Assembly (NCBI RefSeq): GCF_007556815.1
Contig: NZ_CP041745.1
Coordinates: 4,145,001 to 4,209,000, forward strand
DNA: 64,000 bases
Direction: 5' to 3'
From: Paraburkholderia megapolitana
Lineage (GTDB): Bacteria; Pseudomonadota; Gammaproteobacteria; Burkholderiales; Burkholderiaceae
The position numbers were made by a program, and so were the translations under genes. Positions within the stretch are counted from its first letter, which is position 1; every line of letters begins with the position of its first letter. Below, piece by piece: positions 18,390 through 27,264 of this stretch. The notes under the pieces were generated by a model. The model was not told where the DNA came from. It worked only from the letters and a program-made list of their open reading frames with translations, and searched no databases.

Positions 18390-18471
18390 TGTTGCGCGTG
18401 GTGCTGGTCTGCAAGTCGCCGACAGCTGCAGCCATGACAATGTCGTCGGTGAATCGATCAATTACGTCGAT

Positions 18472-19362
18472 TTAAACTCGTTGCGCAAGCGCCTTTGCAA
18501 AAAAATCCGTGGTACGGCGTACGCGCGCCGGCACAAAGCGGCGCTTTGGCCAGACGATACTGACGTCTCTCGCATCGCTGATAAATTCGTCGAGAATCGT
18601 GATCACGTCTGGATGCCGGAGCTCATCAGCAAGCGAGACCTTGGCAAACAAGCCAATTCCTACGCCGGCCAGCACACCGGCTCGTATCGTCTCTACACTG
18701 TTCGACGACAGATTTCCACGAACCGGCACGCTGAACCGACCGTCCGGCCCGACGAACGGCCAGTTCGCCGACTCCGTCAGGCCGCCATATAAAAGGCAAT
18801 TGTGATCGACGAGTTCGGCGGGCGTCCTGGGTATACCTCGTTGCTCGAAGTATCGACGCGATCCAACACATACGAGCGGCGTGCTGGCCACGCGCTTGAC
18901 GACCGCGTCAAGATCGTTGACGGGGCCTACCCGAATCGCCAGATCGATCCGGTCTTCCACCATATCCCGCACGAAATCCGATAGAACGAGGTCGACCTGG
19001 AGACCAGGATTGAGCGATAACAACTCGGGTATTAGCGGGAGAACGTGGAGGCGCCCAAAAGTAGAGGCTACTGCGATCCTGATTGGGCCGGAGGTATCGA
19101 GCGTACTACTCGTCAGTTCGCCGTCGGCTTCATCCATCTCGTCGACGAGCGGTTTAGTCCGGTCGTAGTATCGCTGCCCCTGATCCGTCAGAGTCACGCT
19201 GCGCGTGCTCCGGTTGAATAGCATCACGCCGAGGCGCTTTTCCAGCGCGCCAATGGCCTTGCTGACGGAGGACTGCGAATCGCCTGTTCTGCGCGCCGCC
19301 GCAGAGAAACCACCTGCTTCAACCACAGCGATGAAGGCGTTCAGTTCGTGAAACCGGTCCAT
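18472..19362 (-). CDS. LysR-family transcriptional regulator (CrgA-like)
   Basis: The 296-residue regulator starts MDRFHELNAFIAVVEAGGFS. Its winged helix includes SQSSVSKAIGALEKRLGVML and FNRSTRSVTLTDQG, typical of the CrgA/DmlR subgroup. The effector domain begins near residue 90 (GPIRIAVASTFGRLHVLPLI). It is divergent from the SDR gene at 19483 and probably regulates it. Confidence 0.9.
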   Translation of the reverse strand: MDRFHELNAFIAVVEAGGFSAAARRTGDSQSSVSKAIGALEKRLGVMLFNRSTRSVTLTDQGQRYYDRTKPLVDEMDEADGELTSSTLDTSGPIRIAVASTFGRLHVLPLIPELLSLNPGLQVDLVLSDFVRDMVEDRIDLAIRVGPVNDLDAVVKRVASTPLVCVGSRRYFEQRGIPRTPAELVDHNCLLYGGLTESANWPFVGPDGRFSVPVRGNLSSNSVETIRAGVLAGVGIGLFAKVSLADELRHPDVITILDEFISDARDVSIVWPKRRFVPARVRRTTDFFAKALAQRV

Positions 19363-19482
19363 TGCACTTCCCTCACCTGATCAATTCTCTTGAAGAATAG
19401 ATCATATGGGAATTCCGCGGATTATCATTCCCGTAAGCAGCAATTACCATCCTTCGGTCATCCCCATCAGACAGAAGGCTTA

Positions 19483-20223
19483 ATGTCCACTCTCACAGGC
19501 AAGATCGCCGTTATTAGCGGCGGCAGCACAGGCATCGGTCTCGCAATCGCCCAGCGCTTTGTCGCCGAAGGCGTTCACGTCTTTATCTTCGGTCGTCGGC
19601 AAGCGCAACTCGACGAGGCCGTGAAACTGATCGGACGCAACGTCACCGCGCTCCGGGCGGACGCCGCAAACCTCGACGATCTCGACCGCGTTGCCGCGGC
19701 AGTCAGGGAAGAAAAAGGCGCCGTCGACATCGTCGTGTCGAACGCGGGTTTTACAGAGCAGGCCACAATCGACACCATCACACCCGAGCATTTCGACAAG
19801 GCATTCAACCTCATGGCTCGCGGCCCCGTCTTCCTCGTGCAGAAGTTGCTGCCGCTCATGACAGGTGGCGGGTCGATCATCCTGGTTTCGTCGGCGATGC
19901 ACCTCATGGGCATTCCTGGTCACACGGCCTACGCGGCCACCAAGGCGGCGCTACGTTCCTATGCCCGGACCTGGGCTGCGGAGTTCAAGGATCGTGGCAT
20001 TCGCGCCAACATGCTGAGCCCTGGCGTAACCGACACGCCGATTCTCGATGCCCAGTCGGCGACGCGCGAGGATCTGGTGGACATGTACCAGAGCATGGTC
20101 CCGCTCGGTCGACTCGCCGAGACTAAGGAGATTGCCAGCGCGGCGCTTTTCCTCGCGTCGGACCAGAGTTCTTATGTGACGGGAGCGGATCTGATGGTCG
20201 ATGGGGGTATCGGCCAGGTTTGA
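19483..20223 (+). CDS. Short-chain dehydrogenase/reductase (classical SDR)
   Basis: The 246-residue enzyme has an N-terminal Rossmann motif ISGGSTGIGLAIA, NAG in VVSNAGF, the catalytic Ser in ILVSSAMH and the catalytic Tyr/Lys pair in YAATKAALRS. LSPGVTDTPI and the C-terminal YVTGADLMVDGGIGQ are standard. ATG 19483 gives the usual start MSTLTGKIAVIS, so upstream in-frame codons are ignored. The cofactor is probably NAD(P)H; the substrate is unknown. The divergent LysR gene is the likely regulator. Confidence 0.92.
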   Translation: MSTLTGKIAVISGGSTGIGLAIAQRFVAEGVHVFIFGRRQAQLDEAVKLIGRNVTALRADAANLDDLDRVAAAVREEKGAVDIVVSNAGFTEQATIDTITPEHFDKAFNLMARGPVFLVQKLLPLMTGGGSIILVSSAMHLMGIPGHTAYAATKAALRSYARTWAAEFKDRGIRANMLSPGVTDTPILDAQSATREDLVDMYQSMVPLGRLAETKEIASAALFLASDQSSYVTGADLMVDGGIGQV

Positions 20224-20354
20224 AATTCGAGGGTGCGTGCACCTCGGGAGTAGGTCCACTCGTTCACCCCTTATCCGCACTTCGCTGCCGTCGGTCCCCC
20301 GGCATCAGAAGATACAATGGGCGCTCCCGAAATTGGCAACACATCAAACGTGGC

Positions 20355-21458
20355 ATGAGCCAAACCTCCCGCGCCTTCCTGCTCGGCCCTTTGCTTAAGA
20401 AGGTGTCGCGTTCGTTCTATCTCACACTCGCTGTGCTGCCCACCGGTATGCGAGACCCGGTTGGCCTCGCCTACCTGCTCGCACGCGCGGCCGATACGAT
20501 CGCCGACACGTCCATGCTGCCGCCGGCACGGCGTCTCGAATGGCTGCTGTCACTACGCGAACAGGTGAACGGCCAGCCCGACAATGCAGCACTACGCACG
20601 ATGGCGGCCGAGATCGCGAGTCAGCAAACCGATTCCGGCGAGAAGGTATTGCTTGAATCGCTGGGTCCCGCGATTGCGATCCTCGCGCAACTCGACGAGA
20701 CCGATCGTGCAGCGGTGCGCGGCATCGTGACGACGTTGAGTCGCGGGATGGAGTTCGATCTCGTCACGTTCCCGGACGAAACGTCAGGGCAGATCCTCGC
20801 GTTGCCTGACGATGCCGCACTCGATCGCTACACGTACATGGTTGCCGGTTGCGTCGGTGAGTTCTGGACGACGATGTCGGTCGCGCACAAGCCAGGCGCG
20901 CTCAGACGCGACGCCGACGAGATGAAAGCGCTCGGCATCCGCTTCGGCAAGGCGCTTCAGCTGACCAACGTATTGCGCGACGGCGCGAAAGATCTGCGGA
21001 TCGGACGCTGCTATTTCCCCGCCGATCGTCTTTCTCGTGCGCAGATATCACCCACCGATCTACTCGGCGAAAACGCGTCGGATCTCGCGCGGCCCGTAAT
21101 GCTCGATCTCGTGCGTGTCGCGATGGCGCATTACCAGGCGGCGCTCGACTACACGTTCGCGATATCACCGACCGCGATGCGTCTGCGCCTCGCCTGTATC
21201 TGGCCCATCGTGATCGGTCTGATGACGCTGCGGCTGCTCGTCGCGAACAAGGATTGGCTCACGCCTGGGCATGTGTCGAAAGTGCGTCGCGAGGATGTGT
21301 ACAAAGCGATCGCGTGGTCGATTCCGCGGTCGTTGTCGAATCGCTTGCTGCGTCGATGGTTCGATCGGTTGGTGGGGGAGGTTGAGGGGGCGCTTCAGGT
21401 AGCGGATGTCGTGCGGCGCCAGGATCGACCGGCAGGTCGAACGCTTAACCGAAATTGA
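20355..21458 (+). CDS. Squalene synthase-like prenyltransferase
   Basis: The 367-residue protein belongs to the trans-isoprenyl diphosphate synthase, head-to-head group. SRSFYLTLAVLP is followed by the first Asp motif D47TIAD51, and the second Asp motif is in TNVLRD209GAKD213 with GRCYFP after it. Both Asp motifs bind Mg2+-diphosphate in squalene and phytoene synthases. A hydrophobic segment near residues 290-310 may anchor it to the membrane. It probably condenses two farnesyl diphosphates. No hopanoid or carotenoid genes adjoin it. A TACAAT box at 20313 is a candidate -10. The 3' end overlaps the convergent lipoprotein gene by 14 bases. Confidence 0.85.
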   Translation: MSQTSRAFLLGPLLKKVSRSFYLTLAVLPTGMRDPVGLAYLLARAADTIADTSMLPPARRLEWLLSLREQVNGQPDNAALRTMAAEIASQQTDSGEKVLLESLGPAIAILAQLDETDRAAVRGIVTTLSRGMEFDLVTFPDETSGQILALPDDAALDRYTYMVAGCVGEFWTTMSVAHKPGALRRDADEMKALGIRFGKALQLTNVLRDGAKDLRIGRCYFPADRLSRAQISPTDLLGENASDLARPVMLDLVRVAMAHYQAALDYTFAISPTAMRLRLACIWPIVIGLMTLRLLVANKDWLTPGHVSKVRREDVYKAIAWSIPRSLSNRLLRRWFDRLVGEVEGALQVADVVRRQDRPAGRTLNRN

Positions 21459-21891
21459 GGTAGCAGGCCTTCTTGGTTATCTCTACATTTTTGAAGCCCT
21501 TTCCAGCCATGCATTCATCTATGGTGTCGCGTGGAACCACGCCGAGAGCGCACGCCGACTCAGGCCCACTCTGAGGGGCTGCACAGAGCCTGCTGATTCG
21601 TGCGTCACTAATTCGATCACCTGTCACGCGATCCCGGAACACCGTGTGAGAGTGGGAGCGATCGCCACAGGCCGACGCCATATCATCGGTGCATTGCCTC
21701 ACGACGGTTGCCAGACACTCATCGGTCGCGGTGTCTGCGTTCGACAATCGGGCTTTGGCGGTCTGGGGTTGCCATTTGCTGACACCCACATCCTGTTCGC
21801 TGAGCGGCCCGCATCCGCAGCCGCTCAGCGTGGCAACTGCCAGTAACGCAATGGAGAGGAAGAACAGGCGGTTCAATAGATTTCTTTTCAT
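21445..21891 (-). CDS. Small Cys-rich lipoprotein, unknown function
   Basis: The 148-residue protein has a lipoprotein signal peptide (MKRNLLNRLFFLSIALLAVA and lipobox TLSGC, followed by GCGP). The mature part has several more Cys residues (DECLATV, RQCTDD, SACGD, SRLCAAP, ESACALG, DECMAG, KACYLNF), suggesting disulfides in the periplasm. I do not recognise a family. Its 3' end overlaps the squalene-synthase-like gene; the membrane-protein gene 21975-22382 is upstream on the same strand. Confidence 0.6.
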   Translation of the reverse strand: MKRNLLNRLFFLSIALLAVATLSGCGCGPLSEQDVGVSKWQPQTAKARLSNADTATDECLATVVRQCTDDMASACGDRSHSHTVFRDRVTGDRISDARISRLCAAPQSGPESACALGVVPRDTIDECMAGKGFKNVEITKKACYLNFG

Positions 21892-21974
21892 AGGTGGTAG
21901 TCACGCGCCTCGGAGTCCTGGACGGCCCTGTCGATATTTGCCTGGTCCCGTAGACATGTGACCGCCAGCTCTAG

Positions 21975-22382
21975 TTAGGCAAGTCCGCAATTGCCGTGGC
22001 CGACAAAATTCCATGTGATCAGGGCAGCCAGGATATAACCAGCTGCAATTCCAATCGCGAATCGCGACCATGTGAGTCGGAACGGGGTATACCGGGTGAC
22101 GATGAAAACCACCGCCAGGTATCCGAAGAACACACTCCAGAATATCTCGGGCGTCTCGACGGCTGAAATGGCGGGGGCAGCAACGCCAAAGAGAATCGTC
22201 CAGAACACGGTGCCTCCGAGATCCCGACAGTAGAGGCTCGAGTAGCCGAGTACAGAAAAACCTGCGACTACAGCGCCCGCTGCCGCGAGCAGGAGGAAGC
22301 TCCGCCACATGGAGGGGGTGCCCGATTCGCCTTGTGCTGCCACGTGATCCTGTGAACGCGATTCTTCGGAGATATCAGTCAT
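21975..22382 (-). CDS. Hypothetical three- to four-helix membrane protein
   Basis: The 135-residue protein has a polar N-terminus of about 25 residues and then hydrophobic segments at about 27-47 (SFLLLAAAGAVVAGFSVLGY), 58-74, 82-98 and 108-125. No known domain is recognised. It shares orientation with the Cys-rich lipoprotein gene 83 bases downstream and may be co-transcribed with it. Confidence 0.55.
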   Translation of the reverse strand: MTDISEESRSQDHVAAQGESGTPSMWRSFLLLAAAGAVVAGFSVLGYSSLYCRDLGGTVFWTILFGVAAPAISAVETPEIFWSVFFGYLAVVFIVTRYTPFRLTWSRFAIGIAAGYILAALITWNFVGHGNCGLA

Positions 22383-22569
22383 TTGTAGTCGAACGGATTG
22401 CCGCCCGTGGTTTCACGATATGGGGGGCATTGTTGCTCAAATGAGGATTGCGACAAAGCAGATCTTGCGCGGATATCGACTTGTGATACCGGGAGGACCG
22501 ATATGCGGATGATCGATATATGCGTGAAAATCAAAGGCGCTCGAATTCCCAGCGTTTCCTGCGATGAAA

Positions 22570-22600
22570 TAAAAAAACCGGCCGGAGTCTATCCGGCCGG
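22570..22600 (-). terminator. Rho-independent terminator for the S10/EF-hand pair, copy B
   Basis: Minus-strand reading gives CCGGCCGG, a 7-base loop, CCGGCCGG and then a run of seven T. It lies 39 bases past the stop of the EF-hand gene and so ends the two-gene unit. Confidence 0.85.
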
Positions 22601-22638
22601 CCTATACCTCAACGGCGTCCTTCCACCGCACGATCACG

Positions 22639-23061
22639 CTAGTTGTTCGAAAAAGCCACCCCGTGCCGGGCCCGCAGGAAGCTCCGGAAATCCTCGAAGC
22701 TGATATAGCCGCTACCGTTACGATCGATCTGCTGAAAGTGATCGGCGATGTAGCCCATGCCATGGTCCTTTGCGGCCTGCTGGGTCAGCAGATGCGTCGA
22801 CGGATCGGCCGCCGCGTCAAACCGGGCCTTCATCTGGTCGAGCACATGCTGATGCAGCGCCTGTCCGCGCAGTTCTGGCGTGTCGTTGCTCGGTGGCGAT
22901 GGCGGCGGCCGCAGCATGTCGCCCACGCGGACCATCTGTGCATCGATCGAACCCGAGATCGGTGCGATCCTCGCCACCTGCGCAACCGCGCCATGCGATG
23001 CCAGCGACGACAGCGACGACAGCGCGCAGACCATTACAACCCTAGCCCATACCCTGTTCAT
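22639..23061 (-). CDS. Secreted EF-hand protein (partner of S10 peptidase, copy B)
   Basis: The 140-residue protein has a signal peptide (MNRVWARVVMVCALSSLSSL) and a C-terminal EF-hand loop DRNGSGYISFED followed by FRSFLRARHGVAF. The block RFDAAADPSTHLLT matches RFNAAADPTTHLL in the copy at 10653-11075, and both proteins are exactly 140 residues. The start at 23061 is preferred because GGAGAG precedes it; an in-frame ATG at 23076 also exists. It is 17 bases downstream of the S10 peptidase gene and shares its terminator. Likely role: Ca2+-binding exported partner, by inference. Confidence 0.78.
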   Translation of the reverse strand: MNRVWARVVMVCALSSLSSLASHGAVAQVARIAPISGSIDAQMVRVGDMLRPPPSPPSNDTPELRGQALHQHVLDQMKARFDAAADPSTHLLTQQAAKDHGMGYIADHFQQIDRNGSGYISFEDFRSFLRARHGVAFSNN

Positions 23062-23078
23062 GTTAGCGCTCTCCATGG

Positions 23079-24728
23079 TTAGCGCGACGCCACGTCGGCC
23101 GCGGCCGGTGTAGCGGCGAAGAAGGTGTCGATGGCCTGCTTCATCGGCGCCCGCGAACTCTTCATCAGATAGATCATGTGGCCGCCCGGGAATTGCTGGA
23201 ACGGTACCGTCTGCGCCAGGTTTGCGCCCTGCAGATCGAGCTCGGTCTGATGGATCGGGCACACCAGATCGTCGTAACCGCCGAACACCTTCATTTTCAG
23301 CGACGGATCGAGTGTCAGCACGTCGACGATATCTCCCAGCGAACTCGGACGCCCCGAGGTATCGGAACCGTGCGTGAAGTTCCAGTCATCGATGATGACG
23401 GAAGGCTCCAGGTTGTACGCGGATGCGTTCTTGTAGCTGAGGAAGTTCGGTAGATAGTCGTTGATTGCGTTCTGGAATGCCGTGTCGTTGTACGAACTTC
23501 CATCATAGTTCGCTCCAGCGGGTGCGGCGACCAGACCGTTGTACATATCGATCGACCCCACGCCGTTCAGCAGGTAGTTCGCGTAGGTATCGGGTTGCAT
23601 GTTGAAATTGCTTTTCCAGTTCGCCGCGGACACCGCGGTCCAGCCGTTCAGTGCGGTGGTCACACTCGCCGGCGGCGTCGTGCCTCTCGACAGATAGGCG
23701 CTGTTGGCCGGCGCATAAGTCTGGTCGGTGAAGGTGCGCATCCCGCTCACGTAGTCCACGAGCGAAAGCTGGTTCGGGTTGCTGATGTTCGCGCCCCGTC
23801 CATATGCAACCCCGGCATAGGAAGGTAGGAATCCGTTGCAGGGCACGCTCGTGGAGCCGTATTCGTAGCAATTCGTCTTGTAGCTGAGAATCGGCGAATT
23901 CAGGATCACGCCCGTCAGCGCCGGGCCGCCCTGTCCGGGACTGCCTTGCTGTTCGAGCAGATCGGCGACGATCGGTGTACGGATCCCGCCATACGACTCG
24001 CCGTACAGATACTTCGGCGACTGCTGCCGGCTGTTGACCTGCACATAACGGTTGATGAAATCGCGGAACACACCGGCATCCTTGTCCGTCGACCAGAAGT
24101 CCCGGTTCTTGTGCGGCGCGACGGCTTCCGAATAGCCCGTGCCCGTTGCGTCGATAAACACGAGATCGCTGTCATCCAGCATCGTGACGTCGTTGTCGAC
24201 CATCGGGAAACTCGATGGCGCGGTTGTGCCGAGCTTCAGCGAACCCTCATCGATATTGAGCGTTCTCGGTCCCCATGAGCCAAGGTGCAGCCAGATCGTC
24301 GATGAACCCGGGCCACCGTTCCAGAAGAACGTGACGGGCCGTGTGCCCGGCGTCGTGCCGTCGAGCGTATAGGCCACGTAGAACACGGACACTTCCTTGT
24401 CGCCCGCGGACGTGATCGCGGTAAGGTGGCCGGCCGTCGCCGTGTAGTTGGCCGGCTTGCCGTCCAGCGATATCGAGTGGTGGGTGATAGCCGCCTTATC
24501 GAACGCGGCGGTCGCAGCCAACGATGCCGTCGCGCTCGAACTGTAGCGATTCGGATCGGTGTACGGCTGATCGGCCGGCAACGCGCCCGCGGCGGAAGAG
24601 GTCGCCTTTGCCTGCGTGTTGGCGTTGAGTTTCGCTGCACTGGAGGAACTACCCGAGTCACCGCCACACGCGGACAAGCCGACGCATGATGCGGCGATCA
24701 GTATCGCCAGACATGGTTTGTTTTTCAT
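23079..24728 (-). CDS. S10-family serine carboxypeptidase, predicted lipoprotein (copy B)
   Basis: The 549-residue protein has a lipobox ending in Cys21 (VGLSAC), a short Ser/Ala-rich linker and an S10 domain: FFWNGGPGSSTIWLHLGSWGP, nucleophile Ser245 in YGESYGGIRTP, the Asp region GGYDDLVCPIHQ and the His region GGHMIYL. ADQPYTDPN and NSPILSYKTNCY are shared with copy A at 8778, so the two are clear paralogs. Copy A is about 60 residues longer, mainly by insertions between residues 300 and 480. GAGAGCG upstream supports the start at 24728. Confidence 0.92.
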   Translation of the reverse strand: MKNKPCLAILIAASCVGLSACGGDSGSSSSAAKLNANTQAKATSSAAGALPADQPYTDPNRYSSSATASLAATAAFDKAAITHHSISLDGKPANYTATAGHLTAITSAGDKEVSVFYVAYTLDGTTPGTRPVTFFWNGGPGSSTIWLHLGSWGPRTLNIDEGSLKLGTTAPSSFPMVDNDVTMLDDSDLVFIDATGTGYSEAVAPHKNRDFWSTDKDAGVFRDFINRYVQVNSRQQSPKYLYGESYGGIRTPIVADLLEQQGSPGQGGPALTGVILNSPILSYKTNCYEYGSTSVPCNGFLPSYAGVAYGRGANISNPNQLSLVDYVSGMRTFTDQTYAPANSAYLSRGTTPPASVTTALNGWTAVSAANWKSNFNMQPDTYANYLLNGVGSIDMYNGLVAAPAGANYDGSSYNDTAFQNAINDYLPNFLSYKNASAYNLEPSVIIDDWNFTHGSDTSGRPSSLGDIVDVLTLDPSLKMKVFGGYDDLVCPIHQTELDLQGANLAQTVPFQQFPGGHMIYLMKSSRAPMKQAIDTFFAATPAAADVASR

Positions 24729-25110
24729 TGGACGCTCTCGACGAAGCACGGTTGATCAAGGTCTTGCGGTTGCGGCCTCACAATTTCATTGGTTATCCAG
24801 ATTATTATCGGCGCAGGCTTCGCGGATTCCGTGCAGTCGTGGCTAATCAAACCGGATATCGCCTCTCTGTCGATAATCCGCCGGCAAGCCGACGCACATC
24901 GTTTATAGATTGCTGGTAATGGGGACGCAAGGTAGATAACAATTATTGAGGATTGTTATGCGAGGCAGCGACCACAACGTTGCGAGCAGCGTGACCGCGT
25001 ATTCCACCGAAGAATGAAAATTCACTGGAAACAGCACCGAAAATTTATTTACCGACCGGTCGGTTGGTTTATACTCCGGAAACAGACAACTCTCGACGAG
25101 AGCGCTCCCC
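24729..25110. promoter_or_regulatory. Divergent intergenic region between S10 copy B and paaA
   Basis: This 382-base gap is AT-richer than the flanks and holds no gene. The right end contains the paa promoter and operator (25048-25075). The left part must hold the promoter of the peptidase gene, but I cannot point to clear -35/-10 boxes. Confidence 0.5.
25048..25075 (+). promoter_or_regulatory. paaA promoter with PaaR operator palindrome
   Basis: A TATACT -10 box at 25070-25075 is 16 bases downstream of TTTACC at 25048-25053. The perfect 14-base palindrome ACCGACCGGTCGGT at 25051-25064 overlaps the -35 box and fills most of the spacer. TetR-family PaaR repressors of betaproteobacteria bind such sites, and a TetR gene closes this cluster at 29910. 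RNA polymerase and repressor would compete directly; phenylacetyl-CoA is the expected inducer (family knowledge). Confidence 0.75.
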
Positions 25111-26109
25111 ATGTACACGCAATCCCTCGATATCCCGGGCAACGTCGCACCGCTGGACGCAGCCGCAGGTTCCCCAGAACAGTCGCGCTTCGACGCCGTG
25201 ATGACCGCCGACGGCAAGATTGAGCCGCAGGACTGGATGCCCGAAGCCTATCGAAAGACACTTGTAAGGCAGATTTCGCAGCACGCGCATTCGGAAATCG
25301 TCGGCATGCTGCCGGAAGGCAACTGGATCACGCGCGCGCCGAGCCTGAAGCGCAAGGCGATCCTGCTCGCCAAGGTCCAGGACGAAGCGGGCCACGGCCT
25401 CTATCTATATAGCGCGTGCGAAACGCTCGGCGTGTCGCGTGACCAGTTGGTCGATGCGTTGCACGCGGGCAAGGCCAAGTATTCGAGCATCTTCAACTAC
25501 CCGACGCCGACATGGGCCGATGTCGGTGTAATCGGCTGGCTGGTCGACGGCGCGGCGATCATGAACCAGATTCCGCTGTGCCGCTGCACGTACGGTCCGT
25601 ATGCGCGCGCGATGATCCGCATCTGCAAGGAAGAGTCGTTTCATCAGCGCCAGGGTTTCGACTCGCTGATGTCGATGATGAAGGGTACGCAAGCACAACG
25701 CGAACTCGTGCAGCAGGCCGTGAACCGCTGGTGGTGGCCAGTACTGATGATGTTCGGCCCCAGCGATAAAGACTCGATACACAGCAACCAGTCGTCGCAG
25801 TGGGGCATCAAGCGCATCTCGAACGATGATCTGCGCCAGAAATTCGTCGACGCCACGGTAGACCAGGCCAAGGTACTCGGCGTCACGCTGCCGGACCCGG
25901 ACCTCAAATGGAATGAAGCGCGCGGTCAGCACGACTACGGCGCGATCGACTGGGAAGAATTCTGGCGCGTCGTCAACGGCGACGGCCCCTGCAACAAGGA
26001 GCGTCTCGCCACTCGCGTGAAGGCGCACGACGACGGCGCGTGGGTTCGCGAAGCCGCGCTCGCCCACACCGAAAAGCAGCGTCAGCGCGCGCAGCAGCAA
26101 GCCGCCTGA
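25111..26109 (+). CDS. paaA: Phenylacetyl-CoA 1,2-epoxidase catalytic subunit PaaA
   Basis: The 332-residue protein is the alpha subunit of the PaaABCE multicomponent oxygenase, which epoxidises the ring of phenylacetyl-CoA. The carboxylate-bridged di-iron ligands lie in [17 protein letters not shown] and [14 protein letters not shown] (two ExxH motifs). [25 protein letters not shown] is also diagnostic. It begins the operon paaABCDE, with paaB 28 bases downstream. Transcription starts from the promoter at 25048-25075, under probable TetR-type PaaR control. Confidence 0.97.
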   Translation: MYTQSLDIPGNVAPLDAAAGSPEQSRFDAVMTADGKIEPQDWMPEAYRKTLVRQISQHAHSEIVGMLPEGNWITRAPSLKRKAILLAKVQDEAGHGLYLYSACETLGVSRDQLVDALHAGKAKYSSIFNYPTPTWADVGVIGWLVDGAAIMNQIPLCRCTYGPYARAMIRICKEESFHQRQGFDSLMSMMKGTQAQRELVQQAVNRWWWPVLMMFGPSDKDSIHSNQSSQWGIKRISNDDLRQKFVDATVDQAKVLGVTLPDPDLKWNEARGQHDYGAIDWEEFWRVVNGDGPCNKERLATRVKAHDDGAWVREAALAHTEKQRQRAQQQAA

Positions 26110-26137
26110 CCCCACGCAAAGATTCAGGAGATCCGCA

Positions 26138-26434
26138 ATGGACAAGTCAATCAACAAGGAATGGCCGATCTGGGAAGTGTTCGTGCGCAGCAAGCAGGGA
26201 CTCGACCACAAGCACTGCGGCAGCCTGCACGCCGCCGATGCATCGATGGCGTTGCGCATGGCGCGCGACGTCTACACGCGCCGCCAGGAAGGCGTGAGCA
26301 TCTGGGTGGTGCCGTCGTCGGCGATCACCGCATCCGATCCCAACGACAAGGCCGAGTTGTTCGAACCGGCCGGCGACAAGATCTACCGCCATCCGACGTT
26401 CTATACGCTGCCCGACGAAGTCAACCACATGTAA
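26138..26434 (+). CDS. paaB: Phenylacetyl-CoA epoxidase subunit PaaB
   Basis: This 98-residue small subunit matches PaaB: KEWPIWEVFVRSKQGLDHKH at the N-terminus, GSLHAADASMALRMARDVYTRR and the C-terminal IYRHPTFYTLPDEV. PaaB bridges PaaAC heterodimers and the reductase in the epoxidase complex. It is second in the operon, with paaC beginning 7 bases after its stop. Confidence 0.97.
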   Translation: MDKSINKEWPIWEVFVRSKQGLDHKHCGSLHAADASMALRMARDVYTRRQEGVSIWVVPSSAITASDPNDKAELFEPAGDKIYRHPTFYTLPDEVNHM

Positions 26435-26441
26435 GCGCGTC

Positions 26442-27245
26442 ATGGACATCACGACCCAACATCTTTCCTACGTGCTGCGTCTCGCGGATACCGCGCTCGT
26501 GCTCGGTCAACGCAACGCCGAGTGGTGCGGTCACGGCCCGATCCTCGAAGAAGACATCGCGCTCGCCAACATGAGCCTCGATCTGATCGGCCAGGCGCGG
26601 CTGCTGTACAGCCACGCGGCCGCGCTCGAGCAGCAGCTCACCGGCACGATCCGCACCGAAGACGACTACGCGTACTTCCGCGCCGAACGCGAGTTCGCCA
26701 ACTACACGCTGGCCGAGTTGCCGCACTACGGTCCGCTCGCCGGCACCGCGCACGCGGACAACGACTACGCGGTCACGATCGTGCGCAACTTCTTCTACTC
26801 GACGCTGATGGCACACCTGTGGACCACGCTCGCAGCATCGACGGACGAGCAACTGGCTGCGATCGCGGCGAAGTCGATCAAGGAAACGCGCTATCACGTC
26901 CATCATGCACGCGAGTGGCTGATCCGCTTCGGCGACGGCACCGACGAATCGCATCGCCGCGCGCAAGCGGCGCTCGACTATCTGCTGCCCTACACGCGTG
27001 AATTCTTCAGTACCGATGCCGTCGAGGAAGCAGTAAGCGCAGCCGGCATCGGCCCGCAAACCGCAACGCTCGAAGCCGCCTGGTTTGCCGACGTACGCGC
27101 AGCACTCGAAGAAGCCACGCTCGCGCTGCCCGAACCGGTGAAGCACATCACCACCGGCAAGCACGGCGAGCATTCCGAGCACATGGGTTATCTGCTCGCG
27201 GAACTGCAAAGCATCGCGCGGCAGCATCCCGGCGCGACCTGGTAA
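26442..27245 (+). CDS. paaC: Phenylacetyl-CoA epoxidase structural subunit PaaC
   Basis: The 267-residue ferritin-like protein starts MDITTQHLSYVLRLADTALV and has LGQRNAEWCGHGPILEEDIA, DLIGQARLLYSHAAALE and KETRYHVHHAREWLIRFGDG, matching PaaC. PaaC lacks a functional di-iron site and supports PaaA in the complex. paaD follows 19 bases downstream. Confidence 0.96.
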   Translation: MDITTQHLSYVLRLADTALVLGQRNAEWCGHGPILEEDIALANMSLDLIGQARLLYSHAAALEQQLTGTIRTEDDYAYFRAEREFANYTLAELPHYGPLAGTAHADNDYAVTIVRNFFYSTLMAHLWTTLAASTDEQLAAIAAKSIKETRYHVHHAREWLIRFGDGTDESHRRAQAALDYLLPYTREFFSTDAVEEAVSAAGIGPQTATLEAAWFADVRAALEEATLALPEPVKHITTGKHGEHSEHMGYLLAELQSIARQHPGATW

Positions 27246-27264
27246 CTGGACGCAGAGTACGACC

